A DNA stretch of 64,000 nt from Haemophilus massiliensis (GTDB taxonomy: Bacteria; Pseudomonadota; Gammaproteobacteria; Enterobacterales; Pasteurellaceae), in contig LM994634.1 of the NCBI GenBank assembly GCA_000752995.2, positions 1-64,000 of the forward strand, read 5' to 3'. Below are positions 55,192 to 64,000 of this stretch, in pieces. Numbering within the stretch: position 1 is the first letter of the stretch; every line of letters starts with the position of its first letter. Below the pieces are notes generated by a model. That model was given only the letters and a program-made list of their open reading frames with translations, made no database searches and had not been told where the DNA came from. Both the position numbers and the translations under genes were made by a program.

Positions 55192-57324
55192 GTGAATCCA
55201 ATTGTAAAACAATTTAAATACGGTCAGCATACCGTCACGTTAGAAACCGGTGCGATTGCCCGTCAGGCAACCGCGGCGGTCATGGCGAGCATGGACGATA
55301 CTACGGTATTTGTCAGCGTTGTAGCGAAAAAAGAAGTTAAAGAAGGGCAGGATTTCTTTCCGTTAACCGTAAATTATCAGGAACGCACTTATGCGGCGGG
55401 ACGCATTCCGGGCGGTTTCTTTAAACGCGAAGGTCGTCCGTCCGAGGGCGAAACTCTGATCGCGCGTTTAATCGATCGCCCAATTCGTCCGTTATTTCCG
55501 GAAGGGTTTTTTAACGAAATTCAAATCGTGGCGACCGTAGTTTCCGTCAATCCGCAGATCAGTCCTGATTTAGTGGCAATGATTGGTGCCTCGGCAGCGC
55601 TTTCTTTATCCGGTGTGCCGTTTAACGGACCTATTGGTGCGGCGCGTGTCGGCTTTATCAATGATCAGTTTGTGCTGAATCCGACTATGAACGAACAAAA
55701 ACAAAGCCGTTTGGATTTAGTGGTCGCCGGTACCGATAAAGCGGTGCTGATGGTGGAATCGGAAGCGGATATTCTGACGGAAGAACAAATGTTGGCGGCG
55801 GTCGTATTCGGTCATCAACAACAACAGGTGGTTGTGGAAGCGATCAAAGAATTCGCCAAAGAAGTGGGTAAACCGCGTTGGGAATGGGTTGCACCGCAGC
55901 CGGATAATGCCTTGATTGAACAAGTGAAAGCACTGGCGGAAAGCCGTTTGGGCGATGCTTACCGCATCACTGAAAAACAAGCGCGTTATGAACAAATTGA
56001 TGCAATTAAAGCCGATGTGATTGCGCAGTTAAGCGCACAGGACGAAACGGTCTGCGAAGGTAAAATTATTGATATTATTACCGCACTTGAAAGTCAAATC
56101 GTACGCAGCCGGATCTTAAAAGGCGAGCCGCGTATTGACGGGCGCAGTGTCGATACTGTGCGCGCGCTGGATATTTGTACCGGCGTGCTGCCGCGTACGC
56201 ACGGTTCGGCGATTTTCACCCGCGGTGAAACGCAGGCGTTGGCGGTTGCCACCTTAGGTACCGAACGTGATGCGCAGATTATTGATGAACTGACCGGCGA
56301 ACGTTCCGATCATTTTCTGTTCCATTATAATTTCCCGCCGTACTCTGTAGGCGAAACCGGTATGATCGGTTCACCGAAACGTCGTGAAATCGGTCACGGT
56401 CGTTTGGCAAAACGCGGTGTGGCGGCGGTAATGCCGAGCTTGGCGGAATTCCCTTATGTGGTGCGTGTGGTTTCCGAAATTACCGAATCCAACGGTTCTT
56501 CTTCAATGGCTTCCGTGTGCGGCGCTTCTCTGGCATTAATGGATGCCGGTGTGCCGATTAAATCGGCAGTGGCGGGTATCGCCATGGGGTTGGTAAAAGA
56601 AGAAGATAACTTTGTAGTATTATCGGATATTCTGGGTGATGAAGACCACTTGGGCGATATGGACTTTAAAGTTGCCGGTACCCGTGCTGGCGTGACCGCG
56701 CTGCAAATGGACATTAAAATCGAAGGCATTACGCCGGAAATTATGCAAATCGCTTTAAATCAGGCGAAAGGTGCAAGAATGCACATTCTCGGCGTGATGG
56801 AACAGGCAATTGCCGCACCGCGCGCGGAAATTTCCGATTTTGCTCCGCGGATTCACACCATGAAGATCGATCCGAAGAAAATTAAAGATGTGATTGGTAA
56901 AGGCGGTGCGGTTATCCGTGCTTTAACCGAAGAAACCGGTACGTCAATCGATATTGATGACGACGGCACGGTGAAAATCGCGGCGGTGGATAATAATGCG
57001 GTAAAAGATGTGATGGCGCGTATTGAAGATATTACCGCAGAAGTGGAAGCTGGTCAGACTTATAAAGGTAAGGTGACCCGCTTGGCTGATTTCGGTGCGT
57101 TCGTTGCGATTGTGGGCAACAAAGAAGGTCTGGTGCATATTTCTCAAATCGCAGAAGAACGCGTAGAGAAAGTGAGCGATTATCTTGCCGTTGGCCAGGA
57201 TGTGACGGTGAAAGTGGTAGAAATTGACCGTCAGGGGCGTATTCGTCTGACTATGAAAGATCTTGCGCCGAAACAAGATACGGTATCCGAACAGGAAAAT
57301 ACCGCAGTCAGCGAACAGGCGTAA
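55192..57324 (+). CDS. pnp: Polyribonucleotide nucleotidyltransferase (PNPase)
   Basis: A 710-residue 3'-5' phosphorolytic exoribonuclease of the RNA degradosome. It starts at GTG 55192 ([20 protein letters not shown]) after AAGGAAAA, giving the E. coli length. Two RNase PH domains come first ([20 protein letters not shown]; second with [20 protein letters not shown]). They are followed by KH ([20 protein letters not shown]) and S1 ([17 protein letters not shown]) domains. rpsO, its common partner, is not adjacent. The roughly 170-base leader contains an uptake word (55066-55074). Confidence 0.97.
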   Translation: MNPIVKQFKYGQHTVTLETGAIARQATAAVMASMDDTTVFVSVVAKKEVKEGQDFFPLTVNYQERTYAAGRIPGGFFKREGRPSEGETLIARLIDRPIRPLFPEGFFNEIQIVATVVSVNPQISPDLVAMIGASAALSLSGVPFNGPIGAARVGFINDQFVLNPTMNEQKQSRLDLVVAGTDKAVLMVESEADILTEEQMLAAVVFGHQQQQVVVEAIKEFAKEVGKPRWEWVAPQPDNALIEQVKALAESRLGDAYRITEKQARYEQIDAIKADVIAQLSAQDETVCEGKIIDIITALESQIVRSRILKGEPRIDGRSVDTVRALDICTGVLPRTHGSAIFTRGETQALAVATLGTERDAQIIDELTGERSDHFLFHYNFPPYSVGETGMIGSPKRREIGHGRLAKRGVAAVMPSLAEFPYVVRVVSEITESNGSSSMASVCGASLALMDAGVPIKSAVAGIAMGLVKEEDNFVVLSDILGDEDHLGDMDFKVAGTRAGVTALQMDIKIEGITPEIMQIALNQAKGARMHILGVMEQAIAAPRAEISDFAPRIHTMKIDPKKIKDVIGKGGAVIRALTEETGTSIDIDDDGTVKIAAVDNNAVKDVMARIEDITAEVEAGQTYKGKVTRLADFGAFVAIVGNKEGLVHISQIAEERVEKVSDYLAVGQDVTVKVVEIDRQGRIRLTMKDLAPKQDTVSEQENTAVSEQA

Positions 57325-57388
57325 CCAGGTTTACGCCTCATAATGCCGGGAGATCGATTGTCCGGTATATGATGGCGTATGATTTTAT

Positions 57389-57408
57389 CCCCGCCGCCTA
57401 TGGCGGGG
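57389..57408. promoter_or_regulatory. GC-rich hairpin between pnp and nlpI
   Basis: A 7-bp stem CCCCGCC/GGCGGGG (57389-57395 with 57402-57408) with a six-base loop lies 65 bases after pnp and 37 before nlpI. No T-run follows, so it is probably a processing or stability structure within the transcript. Confidence 0.45.
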
Positions 57409-57444
57409 TGTGACAAGCAATATCCGTGCTTTAAGGCTTATCTG

Positions 57445-58347
57445 ATGACACAACTTCCTCGGTTGTTAAGATTCGTGTGGTATATACCGAATTTATGCGT
57501 TGTTTTATTACTTGCCGGCTGTGTAAGTTCAAATCAAACTTTTGTCTCAAAGAATAAGATCGTTTTAGCCGAGCAGAATCCGAATATCCACTTTGAACAG
57601 GAAGTGATGATAGTCCGGATCAGTCAGGTATTGCTGGTCGGGCGCATGAGCAATGAAGAGCGTGCGACACTGCACTTTGAACGGGGTGTGCTATATGACA
57701 GCCTCGGACTTTGGGCATTAGCGCGTTATGATTTTACTCAAGCCTTGGCACTACAGCCGAAAATGGCGGCGGTATATAATTATCTGGGACTTTATCTGCT
57801 GTTGGACGAGGATTATGACGGTGCGCTGGAAGCCTTCAACGCGGTGTTGGAGCTTGATCCCGGCTATGAATATACATTCTTAAACCGCGGGCTGGATTTT
57901 TATTATGTCAGTCGTTATAACCTCGCGCAGCAGGATTTTCTCAAATTCTATCAGGCGGATAAAACCGATCCGTATCGTGTGCTGTGGTTATATCTTAACG
58001 AACTGAAATTTAAACCGGACGATGCTCTGCATAATCTGACAACCCGTGCAGCCGGCTTGTCGGAACAATACTGGGGAACGTATATCGTTCAATATTATTT
58101 AGGTAAACTGTCGGTTGAGGATTTACAGCAAAAAGCGCGGTATTTCGCCGATCCGGCTTCGCCGCAATATGCGGAGATCCTGACCGAAACCTATTTCTAT
58201 CTGGCAAAACAAAAACTCAATCAAGGCCAAACGGAAGAAGCGGAAACGCTGTTTAAATTGGCCGTAGCGAATCAGGTGTATAACTTTGTTGAGTATCGTT
58301 TTGCAGTGCTTGAGCTGGCGAAATTAAAACGCACTCAGGCGCAATAA
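57445..58347 (+). CDS. nlpI: Lipoprotein NlpI
   Basis: A 300-residue outer-membrane lipoprotein with tetratricopeptide repeats. The lipobox LLLAGC places the lipidated cysteine at residue 26. TPR-like helices include ATLHFERGVLYDSLGLWALA, VYNYLGLYLLLDEDYDGALE and YTFLNRGLDFYYVSRYNLA. In E. coli NlpI is an adaptor for the protease Prc and for peptidoglycan hydrolases. ATG 57445 has AAGG upstream. The pnp-nlpI-deaD order is conserved. Confidence 0.93.
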   Translation: MTQLPRLLRFVWYIPNLCVVLLLAGCVSSNQTFVSKNKIVLAEQNPNIHFEQEVMIVRISQVLLVGRMSNEERATLHFERGVLYDSLGLWALARYDFTQALALQPKMAAVYNYLGLYLLLDEDYDGALEAFNAVLELDPGYEYTFLNRGLDFYYVSRYNLAQQDFLKFYQADKTDPYRVLWLYLNELKFKPDDALHNLTTRAAGLSEQYWGTYIVQYYLGKLSVEDLQQKARYFADPASPQYAEILTETYFYLAKQKLNQGQTEEAETLFKLAVANQVYNFVEYRFAVLELAKLKRTQAQ

Positions 58348-58540
58348 AAGCGGGAGCGGCAGCTTACCCGCAATAGTGCATGTTGTGAAACGTATTACTG
58401 ATCAACAATGTGATAAACAGAGCAGCTGATTGAGTGGACGGTTTTCGCTTCTTTATTCGAATCCGTTATTCTCCTGGCGACACCTATGCTTTGTCGAACC
58501 GAAAGCCGTTGCGCTTTTCTTTTTATTTGAGAATTTTTTA

Positions 58541-60394
58541 ATGACTGAAACTAACTTAACTTTTAATGATTTAGGCTTGCCTGAATTTATTCTTAATGCT
58601 GTTGTCGATTTAGGCTTTACGACACCTTCCCCGATTCAGCAAGCTTGTATTCCGCATTTATTGGCGGGGTGCGATGTGCTGGGTATGGCACAAACCGGCA
58701 GCGGTAAAACTGCCGCCTTTTCTCTGCCGTTGCTGGCGCATATTGACAGCGAGAAAAAACATCCGCAAATGCTGGTAATGGCGCCGACCCGTGAGCTGGC
58801 GATTCAGGTAGCGGATGCCTGCGAACATTTTGTAAAACATGCCAAAGGAATACGAATTGTCACCCTTTACGGCGGACAGCGTTACGATATTCAGTTGCGT
58901 GCGTTGAAACAGGGCGCACAGGTTGTGGTTGGGACGCCGGGGCGTATTCTTGATCATATTCGCCGCGGCACATTGGATTTATCGGAATTACAATCCATTG
59001 TATTGGATGAAGCCGATGAAATGCTGCGTATGGGCTTTATCGACGATGTGGAAACCGTTATGGCGGAGTTGCCGGAACAGCACCAGACTGCATTATTTTC
59101 CGCTACCATGCCGGAGCCGATTCGTCGAATCACTAAACGTTTCATGCACGAACCGCAGGAAGTGCGGATTCAATCTACCCAAAATACGGCGCCGGATATT
59201 ACTCAGAGTTGCTGGTATGTGCACGGTTTTCGCAAAAACGAAGCGCTGCTACGCTTTTTGGAAGTGGAAGATTTTGACGCCGCGATTATCTTTACCCGTA
59301 CCAAAACCGGTACGCTGGATATTACCGAATTACTGGAAAAACACGGTTTTCGTGCCGCCGCGCTGAATGGCGATATGACGCAGCAATTGCGCGAGCAAAC
59401 ACTGGATCGTCTGCGTAACGGCAGTCTGGATATTCTGGTCGCCACCGATGTCGCGGCGCGCGGACTGGATGTCGAACGCATCAGTTTGGTTGTCAATTAT
59501 GATATTCCGTTGGATGCGGAAAGCTATGTACACCGTATCGGTCGTACCGGCCGTGCCGGTCGTGCTGGTCGTGCATTGTTATTTGTCGATCCGCGCGAGA
59601 ACCGTTTGCTGAAAAATATTGAACGGCTAACTAAAAAAGCCATTGATGAAGTGGAAGTGCCGGATCACAGTGCATTACAGGCTTGCCGACGTAAAAAATT
59701 CGTGGCGCAGATTACCAAGCAGCTTGAGCATCATGATTTGTCGCAATATCGCAGTTTGCTGGAGGATTTGTTTACCGCCGATCAGGATCAGGAAGATATT
59801 GCCGCAGCCATGTTAATGTTGCTGCAAGGCAAACAGAAACTGATTTTGCCGCCGGATCCGATTATTGAAAAACGTTCCCGCCGTGAGCGCACAGAACGCA
59901 CCGATCGTCGCGATCGTCGGGAAAATTCACGTTCTGCCGAGCGCAGAGGTTACGGTAATCCGCAGCCGATGGATTTGTATCGCATTGAAGTGGGACGCGG
60001 CGATGGCGTGGAAGTGCGACATATTGTGGGCGCAATTGCCAATGAAGGGGATATTAATAGTCGTTATATCGGGCATATCAAATTGTATGATGAATATTCG
60101 ACGGTAGAACTGCCGCAAGGTATGCCGAAAGAAATGCTGCAAATGTTCGATAAAACCCGAGTAATGAATAAGCAGATGCGCATGTCTTTTCTTGGCGCGG
60201 TAAAAGGCGGTGAAGCCTCCGAATTCGGCGAGCGTCAGCGCAACAAGCGCAACGGGAAAAACGGCGGACAGGGGGGTACACGCGGTTTTACGCAGGATGG
60301 CGGTTTCGGTCGTGATGAACGCAGATTTAAAGAAAAAAGTCACCGCACTTTTAATGAGCGCCCGCGCCGAGAACGCTACGATCGTAATCGATAA
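58541..60394 (+). CDS. deaD: Cold-shock DEAD-box RNA helicase DeaD/CsdA
   Basis: A 617-residue helicase from ATG 58541 ([18 protein letters not shown]). Motifs in order: Q motif, [32 protein letters not shown], and [14 protein letters not shown]. The C-terminal part has a DbpA-like RNA-binding domain ([20 protein letters not shown]) and a basic glycine-rich tail. It acts in ribosome assembly and mRNA decay at low temperature. The leader from nlpI is about 190 bases with a possible weak attenuator (58502-58525). An uptake word lies near the end (60342). Confidence 0.95.
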   Translation: MTETNLTFNDLGLPEFILNAVVDLGFTTPSPIQQACIPHLLAGCDVLGMAQTGSGKTAAFSLPLLAHIDSEKKHPQMLVMAPTRELAIQVADACEHFVKHAKGIRIVTLYGGQRYDIQLRALKQGAQVVVGTPGRILDHIRRGTLDLSELQSIVLDEADEMLRMGFIDDVETVMAELPEQHQTALFSATMPEPIRRITKRFMHEPQEVRIQSTQNTAPDITQSCWYVHGFRKNEALLRFLEVEDFDAAIIFTRTKTGTLDITELLEKHGFRAAALNGDMTQQLREQTLDRLRNGSLDILVATDVAARGLDVERISLVVNYDIPLDAESYVHRIGRTGRAGRAGRALLFVDPRENRLLKNIERLTKKAIDEVEVPDHSALQACRRKKFVAQITKQLEHHDLSQYRSLLEDLFTADQDQEDIAAAMLMLLQGKQKLILPPDPIIEKRSRRERTERTDRRDRRENSRSAERRGYGNPQPMDLYRIEVGRGDGVEVRHIVGAIANEGDINSRYIGHIKLYDEYSTVELPQGMPKEMLQMFDKTRVMNKQMRMSFLGAVKGGEASEFGERQRNKRNGKNGGQGGTRGFTQDGGFGRDERRFKEKSHRTFNERPRRERYDRNR

Positions 60395-60432
60395 ACGCGA
60401 CACACAGACGCATTGTCTGCCGGCTAATCATC

Positions 60433-60455
60433 AAGGGGCAAACGCCCCTTTTTTA
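60433..60455 (+). terminator. Terminator between deaD and tdk
   Basis: AAGGGGC (60433-60439) pairs with GCCCCTT (60444-60450), loop AAAC, followed by T residues. It overlaps the stop of the convergent tdk gene, and its A/T symmetry may let it serve both. Confidence 0.85.
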
Positions 60456-61031
60456 GTTTTCGATCTTCTCTTTATAATGCCGGCGGCACACGGATACATA
60501 ATGATTATTGCCGCCGATCTGAATCTGTTCACCGTCTTTCACCACCTCGCCCCGATCATTTAGGCGCAGAACAAAATTGGCTTTGCGTCCGCAGTAACAA
60601 ATGGTTTTCAGTTCTTCCAGCTGATCCGCCCATGCCAACAGATATTGACTGCCTTCAAACAGTTCTGCCTGAAAATCGGTGCGCAGACCGTAACAAAGCA
60701 CGGGAATATTCAGTTTATCCACTACATCGCTGAGTTGGTAAACTTGCTGCTTGGTCAGAAACTGCGCTTCATCAACTAAAATGCAATGCAATTTTTCCCG
60801 CCCCAAATGCAGCGCAATTTCGGCAAACAGATCGGTTTCTTTGCCGAACAGTTTGGCATTCTGACTGATCCCGATACGCGAGGTGACTTTACCCACACCG
60901 AAACGATCGTCGATGGCGGCGGTATAAACCAGCGTGTTCATATTGCGTTCACGGTAATTGTAAGCAGATTGTAGCAGGGTGGTGGATTTCCCTGCATTCA
61001 TGGTCGAATAATAAAAATAAAGTTTTGCCAT
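60453..61031 (-). CDS. tdk: Thymidine kinase
   Basis: A 192-residue type II thymidine kinase. The Walker A loop is [16 protein letters not shown], Walker B is [10 protein letters not shown], and zinc cysteines lie in ICYCGRK and SVCRRHY. It phosphorylates salvaged thymidine. It is downstream of a small membrane protein and tsaD on the minus strand. An uptake word lies 20 bases upstream (61052). Confidence 0.96.
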   Translation of the reverse strand: MAKLYFYYSTMNAGKSTTLLQSAYNYRERNMNTLVYTAAIDDRFGVGKVTSRIGISQNAKLFGKETDLFAEIALHLGREKLHCILVDEAQFLTKQQVYQLSDVVDKLNIPVLCYGLRTDFQAELFEGSQYLLAWADQLEELKTICYCGRKANFVLRLNDRGEVVKDGEQIQIGGNNHYVSVCRRHYKEKIEN

Positions 61032-61059
61032 AATGATTGTGTTGGTGATTGAAGTGCGG

Positions 61060-61293
61060 TTATTTTAACGCCCATTTCCAGAAATAGTAGCACAGCGCGC
61101 CGGTCACCGGTGGCAATGCCGCCAGTATCAAAATACCGACAGTAGTGCTTTGTCCGACCAACCGACCGGCGGCGGTCAGGTAATCGATCAGGGTCTGACT
61201 GGGCAGGGTGAAGATTACGATGCCGATTATTATCAACATTAACATACAGCCGATGCCGGCGGCACGCATGGCGCGAAATTGAATCGATTCCAT
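61060..61293 (-). CDS. Small membrane protein of unknown function
   Basis: A 77-residue protein not recognised. Two hydrophobic segments are clear: [15 protein letters not shown] (about 17-31) and [20 protein letters not shown] (about 52-71). A short basic N-terminus and a charged loop lie between. AAGGATAAA precedes the ATG. It follows tsaD by 13 bases and precedes tdk by 28, so the three probably form one transcript. Composition suggests a real protein. Confidence 0.7.
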   Translation of the reverse strand: MESIQFRAMRAAGIGCMLMLIIIGIVIFTLPSQTLIDYLTAAGRLVGQSTTVGILILAALPPVTGALCYYFWKWALK

Positions 61294-61306
61294 ATGATTT
61301 ATCCTT

Positions 61307-62338
61307 CTATTTGATTGCTTTCAGTTCAGTCATTGCCCAGCGCGGTTTTACTTCAATATCCAACGGTGAAGATTCACCTTGTTTTAGGCGCAGGAAACCA
61401 GTATAGGCAATCATTGCACCGTTGTCGGTGCAAAATTGCGGCTGCGGATAAAACACTTCGCCACCGAGCTGTTGCATAAGGGCGGCAAGCGTTTGACGTA
61501 ATTGCTGATTAGCGCTTACGCCGCCGGCGATAACCAGCCGTTTTAAACCGCTTTGTTGCAGTGCGCGGCGGCATTTTATCGCCAGCGTCTCCACCACAGC
61601 CTGTTGGAACGCATGCGCAATGTCCGCTTTAGTTTGTTCGCTCAGTACGCCTTCTTCTTTAAGAGCCTGATTAATCGTATTCGCCGCAAAGGTTTTCAAA
61701 CCGGAAAAACTGAAATCCAGCCCCGGTCGGTCCGTCATCGGACGCGGGAAACTGAACCGTGCGGGCGCGCCTTTCTCCGCTAAACGGGAAAGCGCGGCGC
61801 CGCCCGGATAATCCAAACCGAGCAGTTTTGCGGTTTTATCGAAGGCTTCGCCGGCAGCGTCATCAATGCTTTCGCCGAGCAGCTGATATTGACCGACCCC
61901 GTCAACCTGTATCAGTTGAGTATGTCCGCCGGATACCAGCAACGCGATAAACGGAAAGTGCGGTGCGTTTTCTTCCAACATTGGGGCGAGCAGATGTCCT
62001 TCCAGATGATGAATACCGACCGCCGGCACTCCCCACGCGTAAGCCAGTGCGCGCGCGATTGTGGAACCCACCAGCAGCGCACCGACTAACCCCGGACCGC
62101 AGGTATAGGCGATACCGTCAATGTCGGCGGCGGTCAATTCAGCTTCACGCAATGCCGCCTGAATCAACGGTGCGGTTTTGCGGATATGATCGCGCGAGGC
62201 AAGTTCAGGAACGACGCCACCGTAACCGGCATGCAGCGCAATCTGAGTGTATAATTGATTGGCAATTAAACCGCGCGTCTCATCATAAATGGCGACGCCG
62301 GTTTCATCGCAGGACGTTTCAATGCCTAAAACTCGCAT
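61307..62338 (-). CDS. tsaD: tRNA threonylcarbamoyladenosine synthase subunit TsaD
   Basis: A 343-residue ASKHA-fold enzyme that adds the threonylcarbamoyl group to A37 of ANN-decoding tRNAs, with TsaB, TsaE and TsaC. The metal site [16 protein letters not shown] and the [10 protein letters not shown] motif are present. The start [19 protein letters not shown] is diagnostic. It is divergent from rpsU, as in E. coli. An uptake word lies inside (61956). Confidence 0.97.
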   Translation of the reverse strand: MRVLGIETSCDETGVAIYDETRGLIANQLYTQIALHAGYGGVVPELASRDHIRKTAPLIQAALREAELTAADIDGIAYTCGPGLVGALLVGSTIARALAYAWGVPAVGIHHLEGHLLAPMLEENAPHFPFIALLVSGGHTQLIQVDGVGQYQLLGESIDDAAGEAFDKTAKLLGLDYPGGAALSRLAEKGAPARFSFPRPMTDRPGLDFSFSGLKTFAANTINQALKEEGVLSEQTKADIAHAFQQAVVETLAIKCRRALQQSGLKRLVIAGGVSANQQLRQTLAALMQQLGGEVFYPQPQFCTDNGAMIAYTGFLRLKQGESSPLDIEVKPRWAMTELKAIK

Positions 62339-62442
62339 CTCTTCTCTCTTTGTTGATGTATGAAATGGCTGATGATTTTACCCCGTTTACGTCGTTTTCT
62401 CCAGTTTGACGGGGGATTTTGCCACAAAAGATCATTCTTTCC

Positions 62443-62472
62443 TTTACTTTTGGCATGGATTTAGATTAAAAT
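62443..62472 (+). promoter_or_regulatory. Possible rpsU-dnaG promoter
   Basis: TTTACT (62443-62448) and TAAAAT (62467-62472) with an 18-base spacer lie about 93 bases before rpsU. A small CTTATT/AATAAG hairpin follows (62480-62485 with 62492-62497). The match is moderate. Confidence 0.4.
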
Positions 62473-62564
62473 TGCGACCCTTATTAGTTTGAATAAGCCG
62501 TTTATCAAAATCGAAACGGTCACTAAATTTTGCAAAATATTAATCCATATTGAGGTGATGGCTT

Positions 62565-62780
62565 ATGCCTGTAATTAAAGTACGTGAAAACGAATCCTTT
62601 GACGTTGCATTACGTCGTTTCAAACGCTCTTGTGAAAAAGCCGGTATTTTGGCGGAAGTTCGCAGCCGCGAATTCTACGAAAAACCGACTACTATTCGCA
62701 AACGTGAAAACGCGACCCGTGCAAAACGTCACGCAAAACGCGTAGCTCGTGAAAACGCACGTAACACACGTTTATACTAA
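62565..62780 (+). CDS. rpsU: 30S ribosomal protein S21
   Basis: A 71-residue basic protein near the anti-Shine-Dalgarno end of 16S rRNA, needed for initiation on natural mRNAs. [20 protein letters not shown] and [14 protein letters not shown] match E. coli. Leader GAGGTGATGGCTT precedes the ATG. First gene of the macromolecular synthesis operon (rpsU-dnaG, and usually rpoD). Confidence 0.98.
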
Positions 62781-62813
62781 TTAGCTATTTTTATAAAAAC
62801 TCGAGTTAAGCGG

Positions 62814-62848
62814 ACCGTGAAACCTTTTTGGAATCACGGTTTTGTTTT
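62814..62848 (+). terminator. Partial terminator between rpsU and dnaG
   Basis: ACCGTGA (62814-62820) pairs with TCACGGT (62834-62840) around a 13-base loop, followed by a T-rich run. In E. coli the terminator at this place lowers dnaG expression relative to rpsU; the same job is likely here. Confidence 0.75.
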
Positions 62849-62908
62849 CTTATCATCTTTCATCTATTCTCAATTAACGGATAAACGCAAAGCATAGAGG
62901 TAAACTCG

Positions 62909-64000
62909 ATGGCAGGTTTGATTCCACGTTCATTTATTGATGATCTTCTGGCAAGAACCGATATTGTCGAGCTGATCAATTCGAGAGTAAAACTGAAAAA
63001 AGCCGGGCGGGATTATCAGGCCTGCTGTCCTTTTCATCATGAGAAAACGCCGTCTTTTACGGTCAGTCAGAAAAAGCAGTTTTATCATTGTTTCGGTTGC
63101 CATGCGCACGGCAATGCCATTTCTTTTTTAATGGAGTACGATAAACTGGAGTTTACCGAGGCGGTGGAAGAGTTGGCGGCGATGCACGGGCTTGAAATTC
63201 CGCGTGAAAAATCACCGCACTTTGATGGCAAAACGCAGACCTCTTATCAAACCAAACGCAATCTGTATGAATTGATGGGGGAAATCGCGCGTTTTTATCA
63301 ACAGCAATTGCCGTTGAATATTCCGGCGCAGAGTTATTTACAACAGCGCGGATTGTCGGCGGAGATTATTGCGCGTTTCGGTATCGGTTTTTCGCCCAAT
63401 CAGTTCGGCGGTTTGCTGCAACAGTTCGGACATACTCAGGAAGAGCGCAGGAAGCTGTTTGATCTCGGTATGTTGTCGCGCAATGACGGGCGTGAACCCT
63501 ATGATCGTTTTCGCAATCGAATTATGTTTCCGATCCGCGATCGGCGCGGGCGTACTATTGCCTTCGGCGGACGCGTGATCAGCGATGAAAAACCGAAGTA
63601 TTTGAATTCGCCGGAAAGTGTAACCTACCATAAAGGTAATGAATTATACGGCTTGTTTGAGGCGCTGGAAGTTGATGACAGCCCGTCGATGTTGCTGGTG
63701 GTGGAAGGTTATATGGATGTGGTTGCGCTGGCGCAGTTCGGCGTGAATTATGCGGTGGCCTCATTGGGTACGGCAACCACGCCGGAGCAGATTCAGCTGG
63801 CTTTTCGTGCCACTGAGCAAATTGTCTGTTGTTACGATGCCGACCGAGCAGGGCGCGATGCCGCATGGCGGGCGCTGGAAAATGCCCTGCCTTATTTGGA
63901 AGACGGGCGGCAGCTGAAATTTATTTTTCTGCCCGACGGCGAAGATCCGGACACATTTATTCGGCAATACGGCAAAGACGGTTTTGAAGATTACATAAGA
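62909..64000 (+). CDS. dnaG: DNA primase (5' part, runs off window)
   Basis: The first 364 codons of the replicative primase. The zinc finger (C40, H43, C61, C64; CCPFHHEKTPSF and FYHCFGCHAHG) is followed by the catalytic core (FRNRIMFPIRDRRGR) and the start of the TOPRIM domain (VVEGYMDVVAL, CCYDADRAGRDAA). The frame is open to the last base. ATG 62909 is preceded by GAGGTAAA. An uptake word lies inside (63214-63222). Confidence 0.96.
   Translation, partial: MAGLIPRSFIDDLLARTDIVELINSRVKLKKAGRDYQACCPFHHEKTPSFTVSQKKQFYHCFGCHAHGNAISFLMEYDKLEFTEAVEELAAMHGLEIPREKSPHFDGKTQTSYQTKRNLYELMGEIARFYQQQLPLNIPAQSYLQQRGLSAEIIARFGIGFSPNQFGGLLQQFGHTQEERRKLFDLGMLSRNDGREPYDRFRNRIMFPIRDRRGRTIAFGGRVISDEKPKYLNSPESVTYHKGNELYGLFEALEVDDSPSMLLVVEGYMDVVALAQFGVNYAVASLGTATTPEQIQLAFRATEQIVCCYDADRAGRDAAWRALENALPYLEDGRQLKFIFLPDGEDPDTFIRQYGKDGFEDYIR

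Overview
The window is chromosomal DNA of a Pasteurellaceae member (Haemophilus/Aggregatibacter/Pasteurella/Basfia type). I counted by eye about 39 copies of the Haemophilus-type DNA uptake word AAGTGCGGT, often with the usual AT-rich flank. Gene order and proteins match gammaproteobacterial relatives closely (S10-spc-alpha ribosomal block, tdk-tsaD-rpsU-dnaG, narQ-murB-rpoH, pnp-nlpI-deaD). I cannot fix the genus from sequence alone.

Layout. 1-80 is the 3' end of a 5S rRNA gene and its terminator. 0.5-8.8 kb holds core genes: mazG, uspA, alaS, csrA, a phosphomannomutase, galU, aqpZ, metJ. 8.8-23.1 kb is the S10, spc and alpha ribosomal protein operons, each with a recognisable promoter and leader. 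The S10 and spc operons are separated by an unusual 559-bp gap. 23.4-29.3 kb has a phosphoesterase/nadR pair, ubiK, an FMN-riboswitch-controlled ribB, a decayed IS3-type transposase, and transketolase.

29.5-45.1 kb is the accessory part: two complete, facing pathways for ascorbate-derived sugars. The yia/sgb cluster (yiaKLMNO-lyxK-sgbU-sgbE, minus strand, with the IclR regulator yiaJ divergent) imports and processes 2,3-diketo-L-gulonate. The ula cluster (ulaA-B fusion, ulaC, ulaD on minus; ulaG, ulaR, ulaE, ulaF on plus) imports L-ascorbate by PTS. Both converge on L-xylulose-5-P and then D-xylulose-5-P, which feeds transketolase. The two epimerase genes are present twice as a 1,562-bp inverted repeat with one silent difference that I could find. 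Its edges lie at the ribosome-binding site of the first gene and the stop codon of the second. The yia cluster's own decarboxylase (sgbH) is a 188-bp relic, so the pathway now appears to depend on ulaD of the other cluster. The inverted repeats bracket 12.2 kb that could invert by homologous recombination.

45.1-64 kb returns to conserved genes: rpoH, a DUF2322-like gene, murB, narQ, a napDAGHBC periplasmic nitrate reductase operon (no napF) with a class II FNR-type promoter, pnp, nlpI, deaD, tdk, a small membrane protein, tsaD, rpsU, and the first 364 codons of dnaG, which runs off the window.

No CRISPR array, prophage, intact insertion sequence or tRNA gene was seen. The most interesting structure is the yia/ula inverted duplication with its decayed sgbH.
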